A stretch of 64,000 bases of DNA from Cephalopachus bancanus (Eukaryota; Chordata; Mammalia; Primates; Tarsiidae): NCBI GenBank assembly GCA_027257055.1, contig JAPVLO010000161.1, positions 3,736,501 through 3,800,500 of the forward strand, given 5' to 3'. The notes below the pieces were generated by a model. The model saw only the letters and a program-made list of their open reading frames with translations. It had not been told where the DNA came from and ran no database searches. This document shows positions 33,801-45,070 of this stretch, one piece after another. The position numbers and the translations under genes were made by a program. Within the stretch, counting starts at the first letter, position 1. Every line of letters begins with the position of its first letter.

Positions 33801-34307
33801 CATCTACCAACTTCCCCATTCCGGGTCTTCCTTGTGTGAAGAGGGCTCTCAGTTGGTAGCTGGTCCGTGGACTGCAGAGAGGGGAAGGGTGCTGGGGTGA
33901 GTACAGGGGTGCCAGCCACCAGGGACAGGATGGTCATGGGGAACCTTCCTTCAATCAGGTTTAATGGTCACTCACGGGGAAAGTTGTAAAGCTGTTCGTT
34001 CCAGGGCTCTAAATAATGCCGTGTGAGCTTTAAATCCAGCCTGTAATTAGAGCAAAATGTGAGAAAAAGTGAAATTGATATTAAGTTAATTAAAAGGCTT
34101 TGCTTATATTTGCAAGGAAATTAGCACAACAAAACAGGAGTGCTGACAAGTGCACATTGTTAATTTCTTCTTCATTTGGGTGACTCTCAGCAGGCCTCAG
34201 GCAAGCTTTGTTCCTTGGTTTCTGCCCTGTGTCCTCACTGTGATTGCACATTTGTCGTATTGGTATCACGGTGGCTTTAATTAGGCAAGATCCAGTGTAA
34301 TCTTGCG
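33801..34307. promoter_or_regulatory. repeat-free block, candidate conserved noncoding element
   Basis: Rich in TAAT cores (GTAATTAGAGC, AAGTTAATTAAAAGG, GTTAATTTC) around 34000-34190 and free of repeats. Enhancer role is a guess from texture. Confidence 0.3.
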
Positions 34308-34318
34308 ACAGTCATTGT

Positions 34319-34594
34319 TTTTTAGTTGGAATCTCACTCTGTCGCCCAGGCTGGAGTGCAGTGGCATGCTCATGGCCACTGCAACCTCGACTTCCTGGGC
34401 TCAGGCGGTCCTTCCATCTCAACCTTCCAAGTAGCTGGAAATACAGACATACGCCTGGCTAACTTTTTGATTTATTGTAGAGATGGGGTCTCGCCAAGTT
34501 GTCCAGGCTGGTCTCGAACTTGTGGGCTCAGGCAATCCTCTCACCTTGGCCTCCCAAAGTGCTGGGATTATAGGCATGAGCCACCGTGCCTTGC
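34319..34594 (-). mobile_element. Alu SINE, antisense (first of a tandem pair)
   Basis: Older copy with fewer CpGs. Its flanks, ACAGTCATTG at 34308 and ACAGGCATTT at 34597, look like its target-site duplication. Confidence 0.93.
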
Positions 34595-34608
34595 CAACAG
34601 GCATTTTT

Positions 34609-34888
34609 TTTTTTGAGTTGGAGTCTCACTCTGTCACCCAGACTGGAGTACAGTGGCTGCTCCCGGCCACTGCAGCCTCAACCTGCTGGGCTCCGGCGAT
34701 CCTTCCGCCTCAGCCTTCCAAGTGGCCAGAATTATAGGCAAGCGCTACCATGCCCGGCTGATTTTTTGATTTATTGTAGAGATGAGGTCTCGCTGCCCAG
34801 GCGGGTCTCGAACCCGCGGGCTCAGGCAATCCACTCACCTCAGCCTCCCAAAGGCGCAGGATTGCAGGCTGAGCCACCGAGCCTGGCT
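34609..34888 (-). mobile_element. Alu SINE, young lineage, antisense (second of a tandem pair)
   Basis: CpG-rich copy with a perfect 14-bp target-site duplication (CAACAGGCATTTTT at 34595-34608 and 34889-34902). It inserted into the duplicated site at the edge of the older Alu. Confidence 0.95.
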
Positions 34889-34902
34889 CAACAGGCATTT
34901 TT

Positions 34903-35549
34903 TAATGGATACCAAGCCTTGCATGGAAGCCACACCATCCAGGTGAGGGCTCAGGCCCTGGAAGAGTGTCGGTAGGGAGGGCTTCAGAGGTTGTGTGTCA
35001 TCACGTAAGCACACGCTACTGGGAAGCTGATACAAAAGGCTGATGAGGTTTCCTTGTATCCAGAAGGTAAGTCCTTTGGTTCCTGGGCACTCTTCTTCTC
35101 ATTTTTGTTCCCCATTCTGATCTGTGCCACAGACCTGGGTTTGAGTGAGCAGTGTGGAATTTTAGTTTAGAGTTCCAAGGAGGTAGGGAGCATGTCTTTT
35201 TTTTTTTTTTTTTAATGGTACCCTTTATACCAGATCAGAGTCTGGATCAGGGAAGCCAATGTCAGGTAGCTTAGAACTACCCTGGCCTCCAGTTGGGATG
35301 GCAGAGGCAATGCTGTGTCCACCAAGAAATGTTCTTCTCTTCTTAGGTACAGGATTAATCTTCAGCCTCCCAGTGGTTAGGTAGGGCCAAGTGTCTGAGC
35401 GATGGGCAGTGGGAGATGGGTAGGAGTAATGTTTGTGGCTCAGGCTTGGCCCACAAAAGTGCCTGTGGAGTCCTCCATGCCTTTGCTCTTTACCTTTCAG
35501 CCATGGCCTTGGAGTCCACCTTTTGGTGGCGTATAAGATGGAAGGAGTC
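34903..35549. other. unique intronic sequence
   Basis: Contains a T run at about 35197-35213. Nothing else recognised. Confidence 0.35.
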
Positions 35550-35672
35550 TAGCTAGGCATGATGATGTATGAAGCTGAGGTGGAAGGATTGTATGAACCC
35601 AGGATTTCGAGGCTACATGATCGTGCCACTGCACTCCAACCTGGATTACAGAGCAAGACCCTAACTCGGGGG
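35550..35672 (+). mobile_element. Alu-related fragment
   Basis: GCTAGGCATGATGATGTATG leads directly to a right-arm segment (AAGCTGAGGTGGAAGGATTG; CGTGCCACTGCACTCCAACC). Decayed and deleted. Confidence 0.75.
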
Positions 35673-37070
35673 GTGGGGTGGGGGCTAGGGGAAGAAGGTG
35701 AAAGGATCCTGGTCTCTGAATGACTTCCTGAAGCAGAGCACTCTCCTCCCTAGCTATTTCTTGCATTGGATCATTGTGTTAAGCCATTGAGATTTTGAAG
35801 CTTATCTGTTACAGCAGCTAATGTTACTTATCGTGACTAATTCGATTAGGCAGGGCTGGAACACTGTTTTCCCTAAGTGACAGGCCAGGCTATCTACTTT
35901 CCCTCTCCTTCCTTGAATAACATGATCAGCAACTATTAATTGATCTAAAACAAATTGGGTGGGATAAGGTGGTTGGATTGAAAACCACCTATTTCTAGGT
36001 CAGCCTCTGTACTTGATCTGCTGTTGGCTTTAAGAAAATAGTCTTGTTTCTCTGTGTCCCAGTGTTCTATTTACAGAATGATAGAATGATTATAGTCATC
36101 CCTTACTTATGCTTCTTGTTAGGACTGAGGGATAAGTATTGAAATATAGCTAAGTAGTTTGCAATTATAAACAACTAAATAATATATGCATTGTCTTTAT
36201 TATAGTTTCTGCTGATAGGAGCTGGCATTTTTCAAGATGAGAGAAACTGAAAGGTTAGTTTAAGAATTAGCAATTAAAAAAATCATGATCTTTGCTGCCA
36301 CTGCATTTTAAATCATGCAAACATTTATATTTGTGCCAAAGTTCCACAATTTCCTTTAGAGCAATTACTGAAATGCATTCACAAGATAAAAATGGAGTTC
36401 AGGGAAGAATATTTAAGAGCTCTTTAATGATGTTAAAACTTTACTAATTTGCCAAGTCGTTCTAAAATCCACTTCAGTTTTTTTCCCCTGCCTACCCATC
36501 TTCCTGCAATTGAATTGATTCCAGGAGACTTGAAGCAAGGGGCTAGAACTACTAATAAAATACACAGATTTCATGAAATATCTTTTCAAGAGCTTTTTCT
36601 TTTTTTTCATTAGCTGAAGGTGAATACTCAGGAAGATACAAGAACCCTTGGGCTGTGTTTACTTTCACAAAGCAGTTTGGGGAGGAAACAAAAGTTAGTA
36701 GTTACTAATGGGTAGTTTCAATTAAACTCTTTTTCTTTCACAGTGCCTCAGTAGCTTGTATATGCACAACCTTGGGGGAGAAGTAGATTGCTCTAATAAT
36801 GTCTTCATCCTCATCCTCTTTACACAGATCTTAGCTTGGCAAAACTGCAGTTGGTGAATGACTGTGGGCCCGTCACCTGGCATCATTACTTGGTGTTCCA
36901 GCTCCTTCTTCAGGGCTCTGAAAACCTAAGACCTTGGGGACTCTGATCTGTCCTCTTCTTCCCCAAAGAAAGGATCTAGTGTTAATGGTTTACATTTTCA
37001 CGAGCGTGTCCATTCATAGATACCTCTCAGAGATGATGCTGTTGGAAGCTGAATCTCCCATAGAGTAAGT
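35673..37070. other. unique intronic sequence; candidate conserved block at 36150-36480
   Basis: No repeats recognised. About 36150-36480 is AT-rich with motifs such as AGCAATTAAAAAAATC and AAATCATGCAAACATTTA (an ATGCAAA octamer-like core). Enhancer potential is speculative. Confidence 0.35.
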
Positions 37071-37083
37071 TTAACAGCATTGA

Positions 37084-37479
37084 TTGCCAGGCTCGGTGAC
37101 TCTGTCTGTAATCCCAGCACTTTGGGAGGCCGAGGCGAGAGGATTGCCTGAGCCCGTGGGTTTGAGACCTCATCTCTATAATAAATCAAAAATTAGCCAG
37201 GCTTGGTGGCTCAGCCTGTAATCCCACGCCTTTGGGAGGCTGAGGTGAGTGGATTGCCTGAGCTTGTGGGTTCGAGACCCGCCTGGGCAGCGAGACCTCA
37301 TCTCTACAATAAATAAAAAAAATCAGCCGGGCGTGGTAGCGCATGCCTGTAGTTCCAGCTACTTGGAAGGCTGAGACGGAAGGATCACTGGAGCCCAGCA
37401 GGTTGAGCCTGCAGTGGCTGGGAGCATGCCACTGCCCTCCACCCTGGGTGACAGAGTGAGACTCCAACTCAAACAAACA
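37084..37479 (+). mobile_element. trimeric Alu SINE (left-left-right arms)
   Basis: One insertion of about 396 bp bounded by an exact 11-bp target-site duplication (AACAGCATTGA at 37073-37083 and 37480-37490). A left arm with its linker (AATAAATCAAAAATTAGCC) passes at about 37190-37205 into a second left arm, then a normal right arm and an (AAAC)n tail. The first arm lacks the CCCGCCTGGGCAGCGAG segment. Confidence 0.93.
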
Positions 37480-37490
37480 AACAGCATTGA

Positions 37491-38174
37491 GTTCCAGACT
37501 AGAGGCAGAGATGTGACCCTGACCCTGACATCTACCTCCCTACCCAGTTGACCTGGGTTTCATACAATGATGAAGTATGGGCTTTGGAGTTAGACTAATA
37601 GACTCTTAAACTTCCTTTGGGCTACTTAACAAAGCCCAGCCAAAGCTTGAGGTTTGGAAGAATCTCATACTGTCGATCTCATCTGGAAAACAATAGCTGC
37701 TCCTGTAAATATGATGGAGACTGTGTAAGGTGATTTTGCAAAGTGCCTTGAAGAGTACCTGTAAATAGGACAATGTTGATGACTGATATTATTCATATTG
37801 TAGGGGTGGCGGTTATTCCCAATACTGCTCTTTGGGATAAGACATTTAGCCTCTCCAGGATTCAGTTCTCTGCCCTGTGAAATCTAGATTCTGTAATTTT
37901 ATTTTAAGTTTCCAAACAAAGTTTATTAGAGAAAGAAGGGAGAAAAGAATGGGAGACATACCAGAGTTGGCTTGGGCGAAAGAAACCACCAGGTTCTGTA
38001 ATTTTATGGATCAGAAAGACAGAGTCAATGATAGAAAGAGAGTGCATTTTCATGTAAACAATGGCTGGTCACGACTGTTCAGATTTGCCACTTTTGGAAG
38101 CAATGAAAATTTCAATCTAAAGGAACAGAAAGTAATTTTCTTAGGTGTGGTTGTTTAAAAATATATCTGCAAAT
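37491..38174. other. intronic sequence, partly unassigned old repeat
   Basis: 37918-38020 (AAGTTTATTAGAGAAAGAAG) may be a reverse LTR end, but the family is not recognised. Otherwise unique. Confidence 0.3.
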
Positions 38175-38675
38175 TCAACACTTTTCCCTTCAAAAAGTAG
38201 AGTTTAATTTCCCTCCTGTTGATTATGTGCTGGCCTTAGTGACTTGCTGCTAGCAAATAGAATTCAATGGAAATGATGTTACATGACTTCTGAGGCAGGA
38301 TCAAAAAGGGCCAGAGAGCTTCTGCTTGAGTGCTATCTCTGGGGACATGCATCTTTGGAGCCTTGTGCCACCATATAAGACATCAGGCTGTCCTGAAGTC
38401 ACCTCACAGGAGAGACCATGTGGAGAGAGAGAGTGATAACCAGAGAGTTCTGGCTGTTCCAGCTCCCAGCTGTTTGTGTCTGCCCACTGCAGACACTGGA
38501 CACATGAATGAGTGAGGCTTCAAGTGACTGGACCCCAGCTTTTGAGTCTTCCAAGCTGATGCCAAGTGGGTGAAAGACAAGCTATTCCTACCCTCAGGCC
38601 CTGCCCAAATTGCAGATTCACGAGCACTAACTTTTTGGGTGGTTTGTTATACAGCAGTAAATAATTGGAACACTA
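38175..38675 (+). mobile_element. MLT1-type LTR (ERVL-MaLR, MLT1J/K-like)
   Basis: AGTAGAGTTTAATTTCCCTC, CTGGCCTTAGTGACTTGCTG, GAGAGACCATGTGGAGAGAG, AACTTTTTGGGTGGTTTGTT and CAGTAAATAATTGGAACA follow the MLT1 order. Ends approximate. Confidence 0.8.
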
Positions 38676-38729
38676 GAGCAGTATTCTGTGCTTGATAAAG
38701 TGATTCTGAAGATGACAGCAATGCTAGCA

Positions 38730-38815
38730 GTAATAAATATAATAGCTAACATTTATTGAGTACTTGCTTAAAGTGCCCAGCGTTGTACTAAAGACTTTAT
38801 ATATAGAAGTGTGTC
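38730..38815 (-). repeat. MIR SINE fragment, antisense
   Basis: TAATAGCTAACATTTATTGA and GTACTTGCTTAAAGTGCCCA. Confidence 0.75.
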
Positions 38816-39138
38816 ATGAATCTTTTGGGCAAGGCTTGGCTTGCTATCCCCTGGTAGACTGTGGGTAACAGCCTCGCTATTGCGGTAGGGGTTAGGTTGG
38901 CCAAGAATTTCAGATGCCCTTCAGCCAAATCTCTGACAGTTGGCCTGGCCTGCTGAGCACCTCTGCTGTGTTTAGATGGGAGAAGCAGGGATGGGTGCCG
39001 TGTGCTGGTGCCCTTCCCATTGGCATCACTTAACTGATATACAACATTGTATCCTGTCTGTGAACGTGAGCACCAGCGTTTCCTACATTGGGTTGTTTCA
39101 GGTCTTTAGCGGAAACAAGAACACATTTGACGAGCCTA
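38816..39138. other. unique intronic sequence
   Basis: No recognised element. Confidence 0.3.
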
Positions 39139-39139
39139 G

Positions 39140-39434
39140 TTTTTTTTTTTTTGAGTTGTAGTCTTACTCTGTCATCCAGGCTGGAGTGCAGTGGCATGCT
39201 CACAGCCACCTCAGTGTCAACCTGCTGCGATCCGGCGGTCCTTACGCCTCAGCCTTCCAAGTGGCTGGAACTACAGGCGCACGCTTCCACGCCCGGCTAA
39301 TTTTTAAAAATTTCTTGTAGAGATGAGGTCTCACCAAGTTGCCTGGGCTGGTCTCAAACCCGTGGGCTGAGGCAATCCACTTGCCTCAGCCTCCCAAAGT
39401 GCTGGGATTATAGGTTGAGCCACTGAGCCTGGCC
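39140..39434 (-). mobile_element. Alu SINE, antisense
   Basis: Full-length copy from a T tract to GAGCCACTGAGCCTGGCC. Confidence 0.93.
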
Positions 39435-39689
39435 TGTTTCTTACTTTTAAAAAATAATTTTAAAATATATTTTTCCATTTTGTTTTTTTGCCTACTGTTG
39501 CTACCTTTGAAGACAGAGCGTGTTTCTATAAGAGACAAAAATGATCTTCTGTTTTTTGTACAACCTGGAGAATTTGGTGCTTCTACAAGTAACACACACT
39601 GCAAACTTACAGAGCGCCTTGTTCTTCAGAGGTTTAAATACATACTGCAGTCTTCTTTTATTCTGTTCGTTTATTCTTCTTTTTCAGCT

Positions 39690-40060
39690 CTCAAACGAGT
39701 GAGAACATGCTATATGGCTTTCTGTGCTTGGTTTATTTCACTTAAAGAAAAGGCTTCCAGTTCTATCCATGTTGCTGCAAATGACAGGATTTTATCCTTT
39801 TTTTATGGCTGAATAGTATTCCACTATGTGTATGTGCCACATTTCTTTATCCATTCATCTACTGATGGGAACTTAGAGTGATTCTATATTTTGGCTATTG
39901 TGAATAGTGCTGTAAAAAGCATGGGAGTGACGATATCTTTGAAATACTGATTTCCTTTCTTTTGGTATATACCCTTCAGTGGAATTGCTGGATCACATGG
40001 TAGTTTCAGTTTTAGTTTTTTGAGAAATCTCCATACTGTTCTCCATAATGGCTGTACTAA
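39690..40060 (-). mobile_element. L1 fragment, antisense (ORF2 end)
   Basis: Matches the reverse of the L1 ORF2 C-terminal region: TTCCAGTTCTATCCATGTTG, GGCTGAATAGTATTCCACTA, GAATTGCTGGATCACATGGT, CTCCATACTGTTCTCCATAA. On the minus strand it translates to an ORF2-like C-terminal stretch within a short ORF. Confidence 0.9.
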
Positions 40061-41185
40061 TTTCTTAACCCATGGCTGCTGTTGTGGTTTGTGTTTTTTG
40101 TGGCTGAGGAGGTTGGGATTTATTGTGCCTTCTTGGAGCATGGTAGGGTCGCTGGCTGTGCTGCTTCTATCAAGTCTTCGTCTCACTCCATCCATGGTGT
40201 CTCTTTGGTAAGCCGAATCTAGGTGAATAGGTGAGTATTTCATTCTGTTTGCTGAGAATTCCATATGTAATTGACCATCTTTGCCATTTGAACCTCTTTT
40301 AAGATGTAAAATCCACTCCTTGTCTGGGGTTTCCTGTATCAGTTCATTATAGTATCACTCTCCCAGTTTTACAGGCCAATACCCTCAATCTTTCTTCTCA
40401 CACTCGATAGCTATCCATAACTGACTCCTATTAGAGTCCATCTTCTCCATCCTGTTTCTGTTGCTGTTTCTTACCGTAGCCCCTCATGTCTCGCCTAGGG
40501 CTATGGAATAGATACCAAAATTCTTTCCACCTTATCTCTTAAAATGCTTCTCATTTTTTAGCTCAGATATGCCTTTTCTTAGGAAAGTGACATGTCACCT
40601 AACAGTTCCTAAAAGCAACAGGAGGTTTGTTGGTATCCTAAACTTCAAGAAGGCAGAGTTGCGATGCCAAGTGCAGAAACCTTCTATGGTTTATGACTTT
40701 TTCCCAAATCTTTTATTTTCCCAAATCTTGTCCACATCTCACTGTATACCATCCTTTTTTCTAGCATTTTTAAAGTCTAAAGTGTTCACCGAAACAGCAC
40801 TCCTCTTTCTTTTCTCACTCATAATGTCATCAATTTATGTAATTTAATAGAATTATGTAATTATAATAGCAAGCACAGCTGGCATGAAGAGGTTTGGGAA
40901 AAAAACACAATGAACTGTTGGCAGGTATACAACTCAACTGGCGAGAGCAGAAATGGGCAAGCCCACTAGAAAAAAGGGTGCCTACCACTCGTGAGCCAGC
41001 AGCATGTTCAAACTCGCAAGCCGGCAGCATGCCTCGAGCATCTGCTGTCTCCGCATTTCAGAGATGGAGAATATCAGTCAGTGGTGAGTCAGTTAAGAGA
41101 GACTCTTTTGTATTAAATTAGCATGCTCTTTGTGATAAATTGGGGAAACAGGGAAAAATAGAAAAGAGAAAATAGAATTGCTGTG
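40061..41185. other. intronic sequence, unassigned
   Basis: No repeat named with confidence. Around 40993-41036 two near-identical units, each ending GCAGCATG (GTGAGCCAGCAGCATG and GCAAGCCGGCAGCATG), repeat with a 25-base period. Confidence 0.35.
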
Positions 41186-41189
41186 ATTC

Positions 41190-41930
41190 TGAAGTATTAA
41201 AATAACAGCATTGGCTTCTTTTTTCCTTGTAAACATTTTTGTATCTTTAAGATCTTACTCATATATAAACACTTTGTGTCCTATATGTTTCCTTAACATT
41301 TTTACATATACATTTTCTCATATTATCAAATGCCTCGTACAAATTAATTTTAGTAGTTGTGTATTATTTTCATGCAATGGCTTTACCAAAAGTCATTTTT
41401 CCCACTTGACTATAGGCAGATATATGGGTTACTTTCACATTTTAATTATAAATAATGGTGTAATGAACATCTTTATGTAGAGAGCTTGATGTCCAATACC
41501 AGATAGACATAGTCTCACGTGGAATTTTTAGGTCAAAAGATATGGATTTTTGATATATTTTGTCAAACTGCTTTCCTTTAGGTTTATATGTCCACTGGCA
41601 GTGTATAAAGTCTTTGTTACTTTGTCTTCTTCCGCAAGGAAGAGATGTTGGAATTTTAAAACCTCGCTAATTTGATAGATTACAGTCACATCTTCTTGTT
41701 TTAGTTTTTATTCTAGATTGGTAATGAGATCGAATATTTTTCCAAATGTCATTTCTTTGCATGTGCATTTTTGTAAAATTTTTATCTGTTAAAAACAGAA
41801 TTTATCAGTTGATTAATTCAATTGTTGATTTGCATGTATATTTTATGTAGTGAAGAAATTATCTTTGTCTTCAGTGTTTATTAGGAATATACTTTCTAAA
41901 AATTCATTCCTTGCTTTTGAACGTTGATAA
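41190..41930 (-). mobile_element. ancient L1 fragment, antisense
   Basis: Reads like decayed reverse L1 3' sequence: TATGGGTTACTTTCACATTT, GGTGTAATGAACATCTTTAT, TATATGTCCACTGGCAGTGT, CAAATGTCATTTCTTTGCAT. Confidence 0.65.
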
Positions 41931-42112
41931 TTTTGGGGGGATGGATGTGTAGATGTTGCATTTTTGTGCAATATTTTAAGCTTACAAAATTTATTCTCAT
42001 TTAGTGTTTGAAAAAATATTCACATATATTTTTTCTGAATTACTTATGCACCTAATCCCAACTTGTACTCCACATCTTTAAAATAAAATAAAATACAAAC
42101 AATTAATTTGAG

Positions 42113-42402
42113 AGCCAGGCACGGTAGCTCTGGTCTCTAATCCCAGCACTTTGGGAGGCCGAGGCGGAAGGATTGCTTGAACCTAGGTGTTTGAGACCAG
42201 TGTAGGGAACATAATGAGCCCTCATCGCTACAAAAAAATTTTAAAAAAATTATCAGGGAGTGGTGGCACACCTGTAATCCCAGCGACCCAGGAGGCTGAG
42301 GTGGAAGGATCACCTGGGACCTGGAAGTCAAGGCTGCAGTGAGCTGTGATTGTGCCACTGCACTGTAGCCTGGGCAACAGAGTGAGATTCCAACTTAAAA
42401 AA
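42113..42402 (+). mobile_element. old AluJ-like SINE
   Basis: Old copy with linker CTACAAAAAAATTTTAAAAA. Flanks repeat TTAATTTGAG (42103-42112; about 42406-42415). Confidence 0.92.
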
Positions 42403-42588
42403 AATTTAATTTGAGTTTTTGGCATGTGACTTTTTAATTCTTGGGAATTGAGGTTCTAACTTGATCTTTACCACCTATTTTAGATATTTCGGCCCCATTG
42501 GTTGAATAATGCTGCCTTTCCATCCGATTTGTGATCCTCCTTTCTTTGTTATGCTCTCAATTTTGAAATGCACAAAGAGGGACAATTT

Positions 42589-42903
42589 CAGGCCAGGCAC
42601 GGTTGCTCAAGCTTGTAATCCTAGCACTTTGGGAGGCCGAGAGAGAATTGCTTGAGCCCAGAGGTTCGAGAGCAGCCTGGGCAACATGGCGAGACTTCAT
42701 CTCTACAATAAATCAAAAAAGTAGCCAGGTATGGTGGCGTGTACCTGTACTGTAGTTTCAGCTACTTGGAAGACTGAGGCAGAAGGATCACCTGAGCCCA
42801 GCAGGCTGAGGCTGCGGTGGCCTTGAGCGTGCCACTATACTCCAGCAGCCTGGGCGACAGAGTGAGACTCCGACTCAAAATAAATAAATAAATAAATAAA
42901 TAA
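42589..42903 (+). mobile_element. Alu SINE with (AAAT)n tail
   Basis: Full-length copy with an expanded AAATAAATAAAT tail at 42878-42903. Target-site duplication of 14 bp with one mismatch (AAAGAGGGACAATT at 42574-42587; 42904-42917). Confidence 0.95.
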
Positions 42904-42917
42904 AAAGAAGGACAATT

Positions 42918-43610
42918 ATTTCTCTGAGATGTCTGTTCTATTCTGATGTTACATCTATCCCTGAATCACTGCCATACTGTGTTAATTATATGGTTATATT
43001 AGACCCCGTCATTTCTCTTCTCTTGTTTCTTTCCTTCCTCCGTCTCTCCCTCCCCACTCTCGTCCCCTCCTCTTCCTTCTCTCTCTCTTTCTTTCAAGGT
43101 GCTACGCCTCTTTTTGGTCACAAGATTCTTACTTTTGCTTGTCTGTCAAATAACATTCCTGAAGGAAAAAGTACATAAATGATACTTTGTAAGACATCTT
43201 GTTTTATATTTTTCCTTTCCCTTTACATATTTGGCTAACTATAAAATTCCTCCTTCAGAATTTCTCCTTTTAATGCTAGAACGTTATATTCTGGCATTTA
43301 GGGTTGCAGTGTATAGATTGAGCCTATTCATCCATCCATCTAGAACCAACTACATAATTTGCGAGACCCAATGAAAAAGAAAAATGGAGGGCCCCTTGTT
43401 CAACAATTATTAACAATTTCAAGATGGAAAGGAAGTGCATTAAACCAAGCATAGGGCCCTTCGAAATGTTGGGTCTCATGTGAGTGCATGAAGTCCATGA
43501 AGTCAGTCCTGTATTCATCCATCCATGCATGGACCCATCCCATGGACACTTATTGTGCACCCACCTTGTGTTGAGTGAGAGAAAGAGCTCTCAAGATACT
43601 CACATTATAA
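42918..43610. other. intronic sequence with a CT-rich tract
   Basis: 43015-43100 is rich in CTT/CTC. CATC repeats occur at about 43329-43342 and 43517-43527. Nothing coding recognised. Confidence 0.35.
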
Positions 43611-43611
43611 A

Positions 43612-43938
43612 ATCATGGCCTTTGCAGCAACTCAGATGCAGTTGGAGGCCATTCTATTAAGTGAACTATCACAGAAACAAAGAACGGACTATTGCATGTT
43701 GTCAATCATAAGTGGACCCTGAAAACTAGTCACACTAACACATGGGTGGGATCAGAAGATGCTGGGCATTACTAGGAGAAGGAGAGAAGTATGGGGGAGG
43801 AGGACTCGTCGTAACACAATGGGTACTTGGTCCATTACTAAGGGGAGGAAGGGCCATCTAGAAGCCCAAACTTTAGCTGAATGCAGTCTACTTATGTAGC
43901 AAATTGTCACTTGCACCCCACAACTCTAAAAAAAATAC
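43612..43938 (+). mobile_element. L1 3' end fragment
   Basis: ATGGCCTTTGCAGCAACTCA, TCACAGAAACAAAGAACGGA, CATAAGTGGACCCTGAAAAC, ACTTGCACCCCACAACTCTA and a short A run mark the terminal ORF2/3' UTR of an L1. Confidence 0.85.
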
Positions 43939-44004
43939 AGTAGAATGGAGGACACAGGTGAGTTGGCTGTGACGGAGGTGTGCACAGGACAGAGAAAGAA
44001 CATA

Positions 44005-44288
44005 GCTGGGCTCGGTGGCTCAGCCTGTAATCCGCGCCTTTGGGAGGCTGAGATGACTGGATTGCCTGAGCCCACGGGTTCGAGACCCACCTGGGCAACT
44101 TGGCTTGACCTCATCTCTACAATAAGTAAAAAATTAGCCGAGTGTGGTAGTGCGCGCCTGTAGTTTCAGCTACTTGGAAGGCTGAGGCAGAAGGATCGCC
44201 GGAGCCCAGCAGATCGAGGCTGCGGTGGCCAGGAGCGGCCACTGCACTCCAGTCTGGGCGACAGAGTGAGACTCCGACTCAAAAAAAA
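44005..44288 (+). mobile_element. Alu SINE, young lineage
   Basis: CpG-bearing full-length copy beginning GCTGGGCTCGGTGGCTCAGC. Flanks carry related ACAGAGAAAGAAC / ACAGAGGAAAGAAC. Confidence 0.95.
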
Positions 44289-44299
44289 GACAGAACAGA

Positions 44300-45070
44300 G
44301 GAAAGAACTTCACCAGACTCTGTTGCCAGAAATGGCTTTCCAGAGGAACTGATGCTCGTACTGATATGTCCAAGGCTTTTGCTCTGATGAATGCAGAGTG
44401 CCTTGGAGGGTTTTGAGAACAAAGGATTGACATACTCAATTCAAACACTTTGAAAGAATCACCCGGCTGAATGGAAAACATAATGTAGAGGACACGTGTG
44501 GAAGCAGTTAGGAGGCTATTGCAATAATTCAGGCAAGGGGAAGATGGAAATGGTGGTTTGGAACTGTTTTGTGGCAGTGGAGGTACTGACAAGTGCTCAG
44601 ATCTCAAATATATTTTGGAAATAGTGCTGTTAAGATGTGTTAATGAAGTAGATATGAGGTACGAAAGAGAGTAGTTAAGGATGATGCCTGGGTTTTTTAA
44701 TCTGATCAATTGGAAGAATGGAGTTGACATTCACTGAGATGGGGAAGACTTGCAAAAGAAGATAAAGCCACCCAGTTTTGGATGCATTGAACTTGAGAGT
44801 CTTATTAGTCAATCAAGTGGAGATGTCGAGTAGAGAGCTGGATGTCCAATTCTGGATTTGGGCTTGATCTAGGAGGGAAAGAAGAGAGGGAAGAAGTTTT
44901 GCCAGTGAAGTTGCTACAGAAGAGAAGATAAAGCTGTTGTCAATAGCATCTTCTTGCTGACTGATTGAATATGAAGAAGGAAACAGATTGAGAAAATGAA
45001 TTTGACCAGTCTTTAAGGCCCTTTTCCTTCCAATCATCAGCCTAACAGGGGTTTTGAATCTGGGAGCCAT
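44300..45070 (+). repeat. ancient dispersed mammalian repeat, family uncertain
   Basis: Contains AGTTAGGAGGCTATTGCAAT, TGGAGTTGACATTCACTGAG, TCAAGTGGAGATGTCGAGTA and CAATTCTGGATTTGGG, a string I recognise from a common old mammalian repeat, but I cannot name the family securely. A 186-codon antisense ORF (44170-44730) crosses it and an Alu, and is not a gene. Confidence 0.55.

Noticed and set aside
38855..38900. Possible third copy of the LTR hairpin on the minus strand
   Set aside because: Similarity to CCGCAATAGCGAG is limited to about 15 bases, there is no AATAAA beside it, and the flanks do not match the LTR family.
39884..40264. 126-codon minus-strand ORF with L1-like C-terminus
   Set aside because: The L1 part is a fragment of ORF2 fused by chance to unassigned flanking sequence. 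It is not an intact gene.
44170..44730. 186-codon minus-strand ORF
   Set aside because: Runs through an antisense Alu into an ancient dispersed repeat, so it is a composite of repeats.
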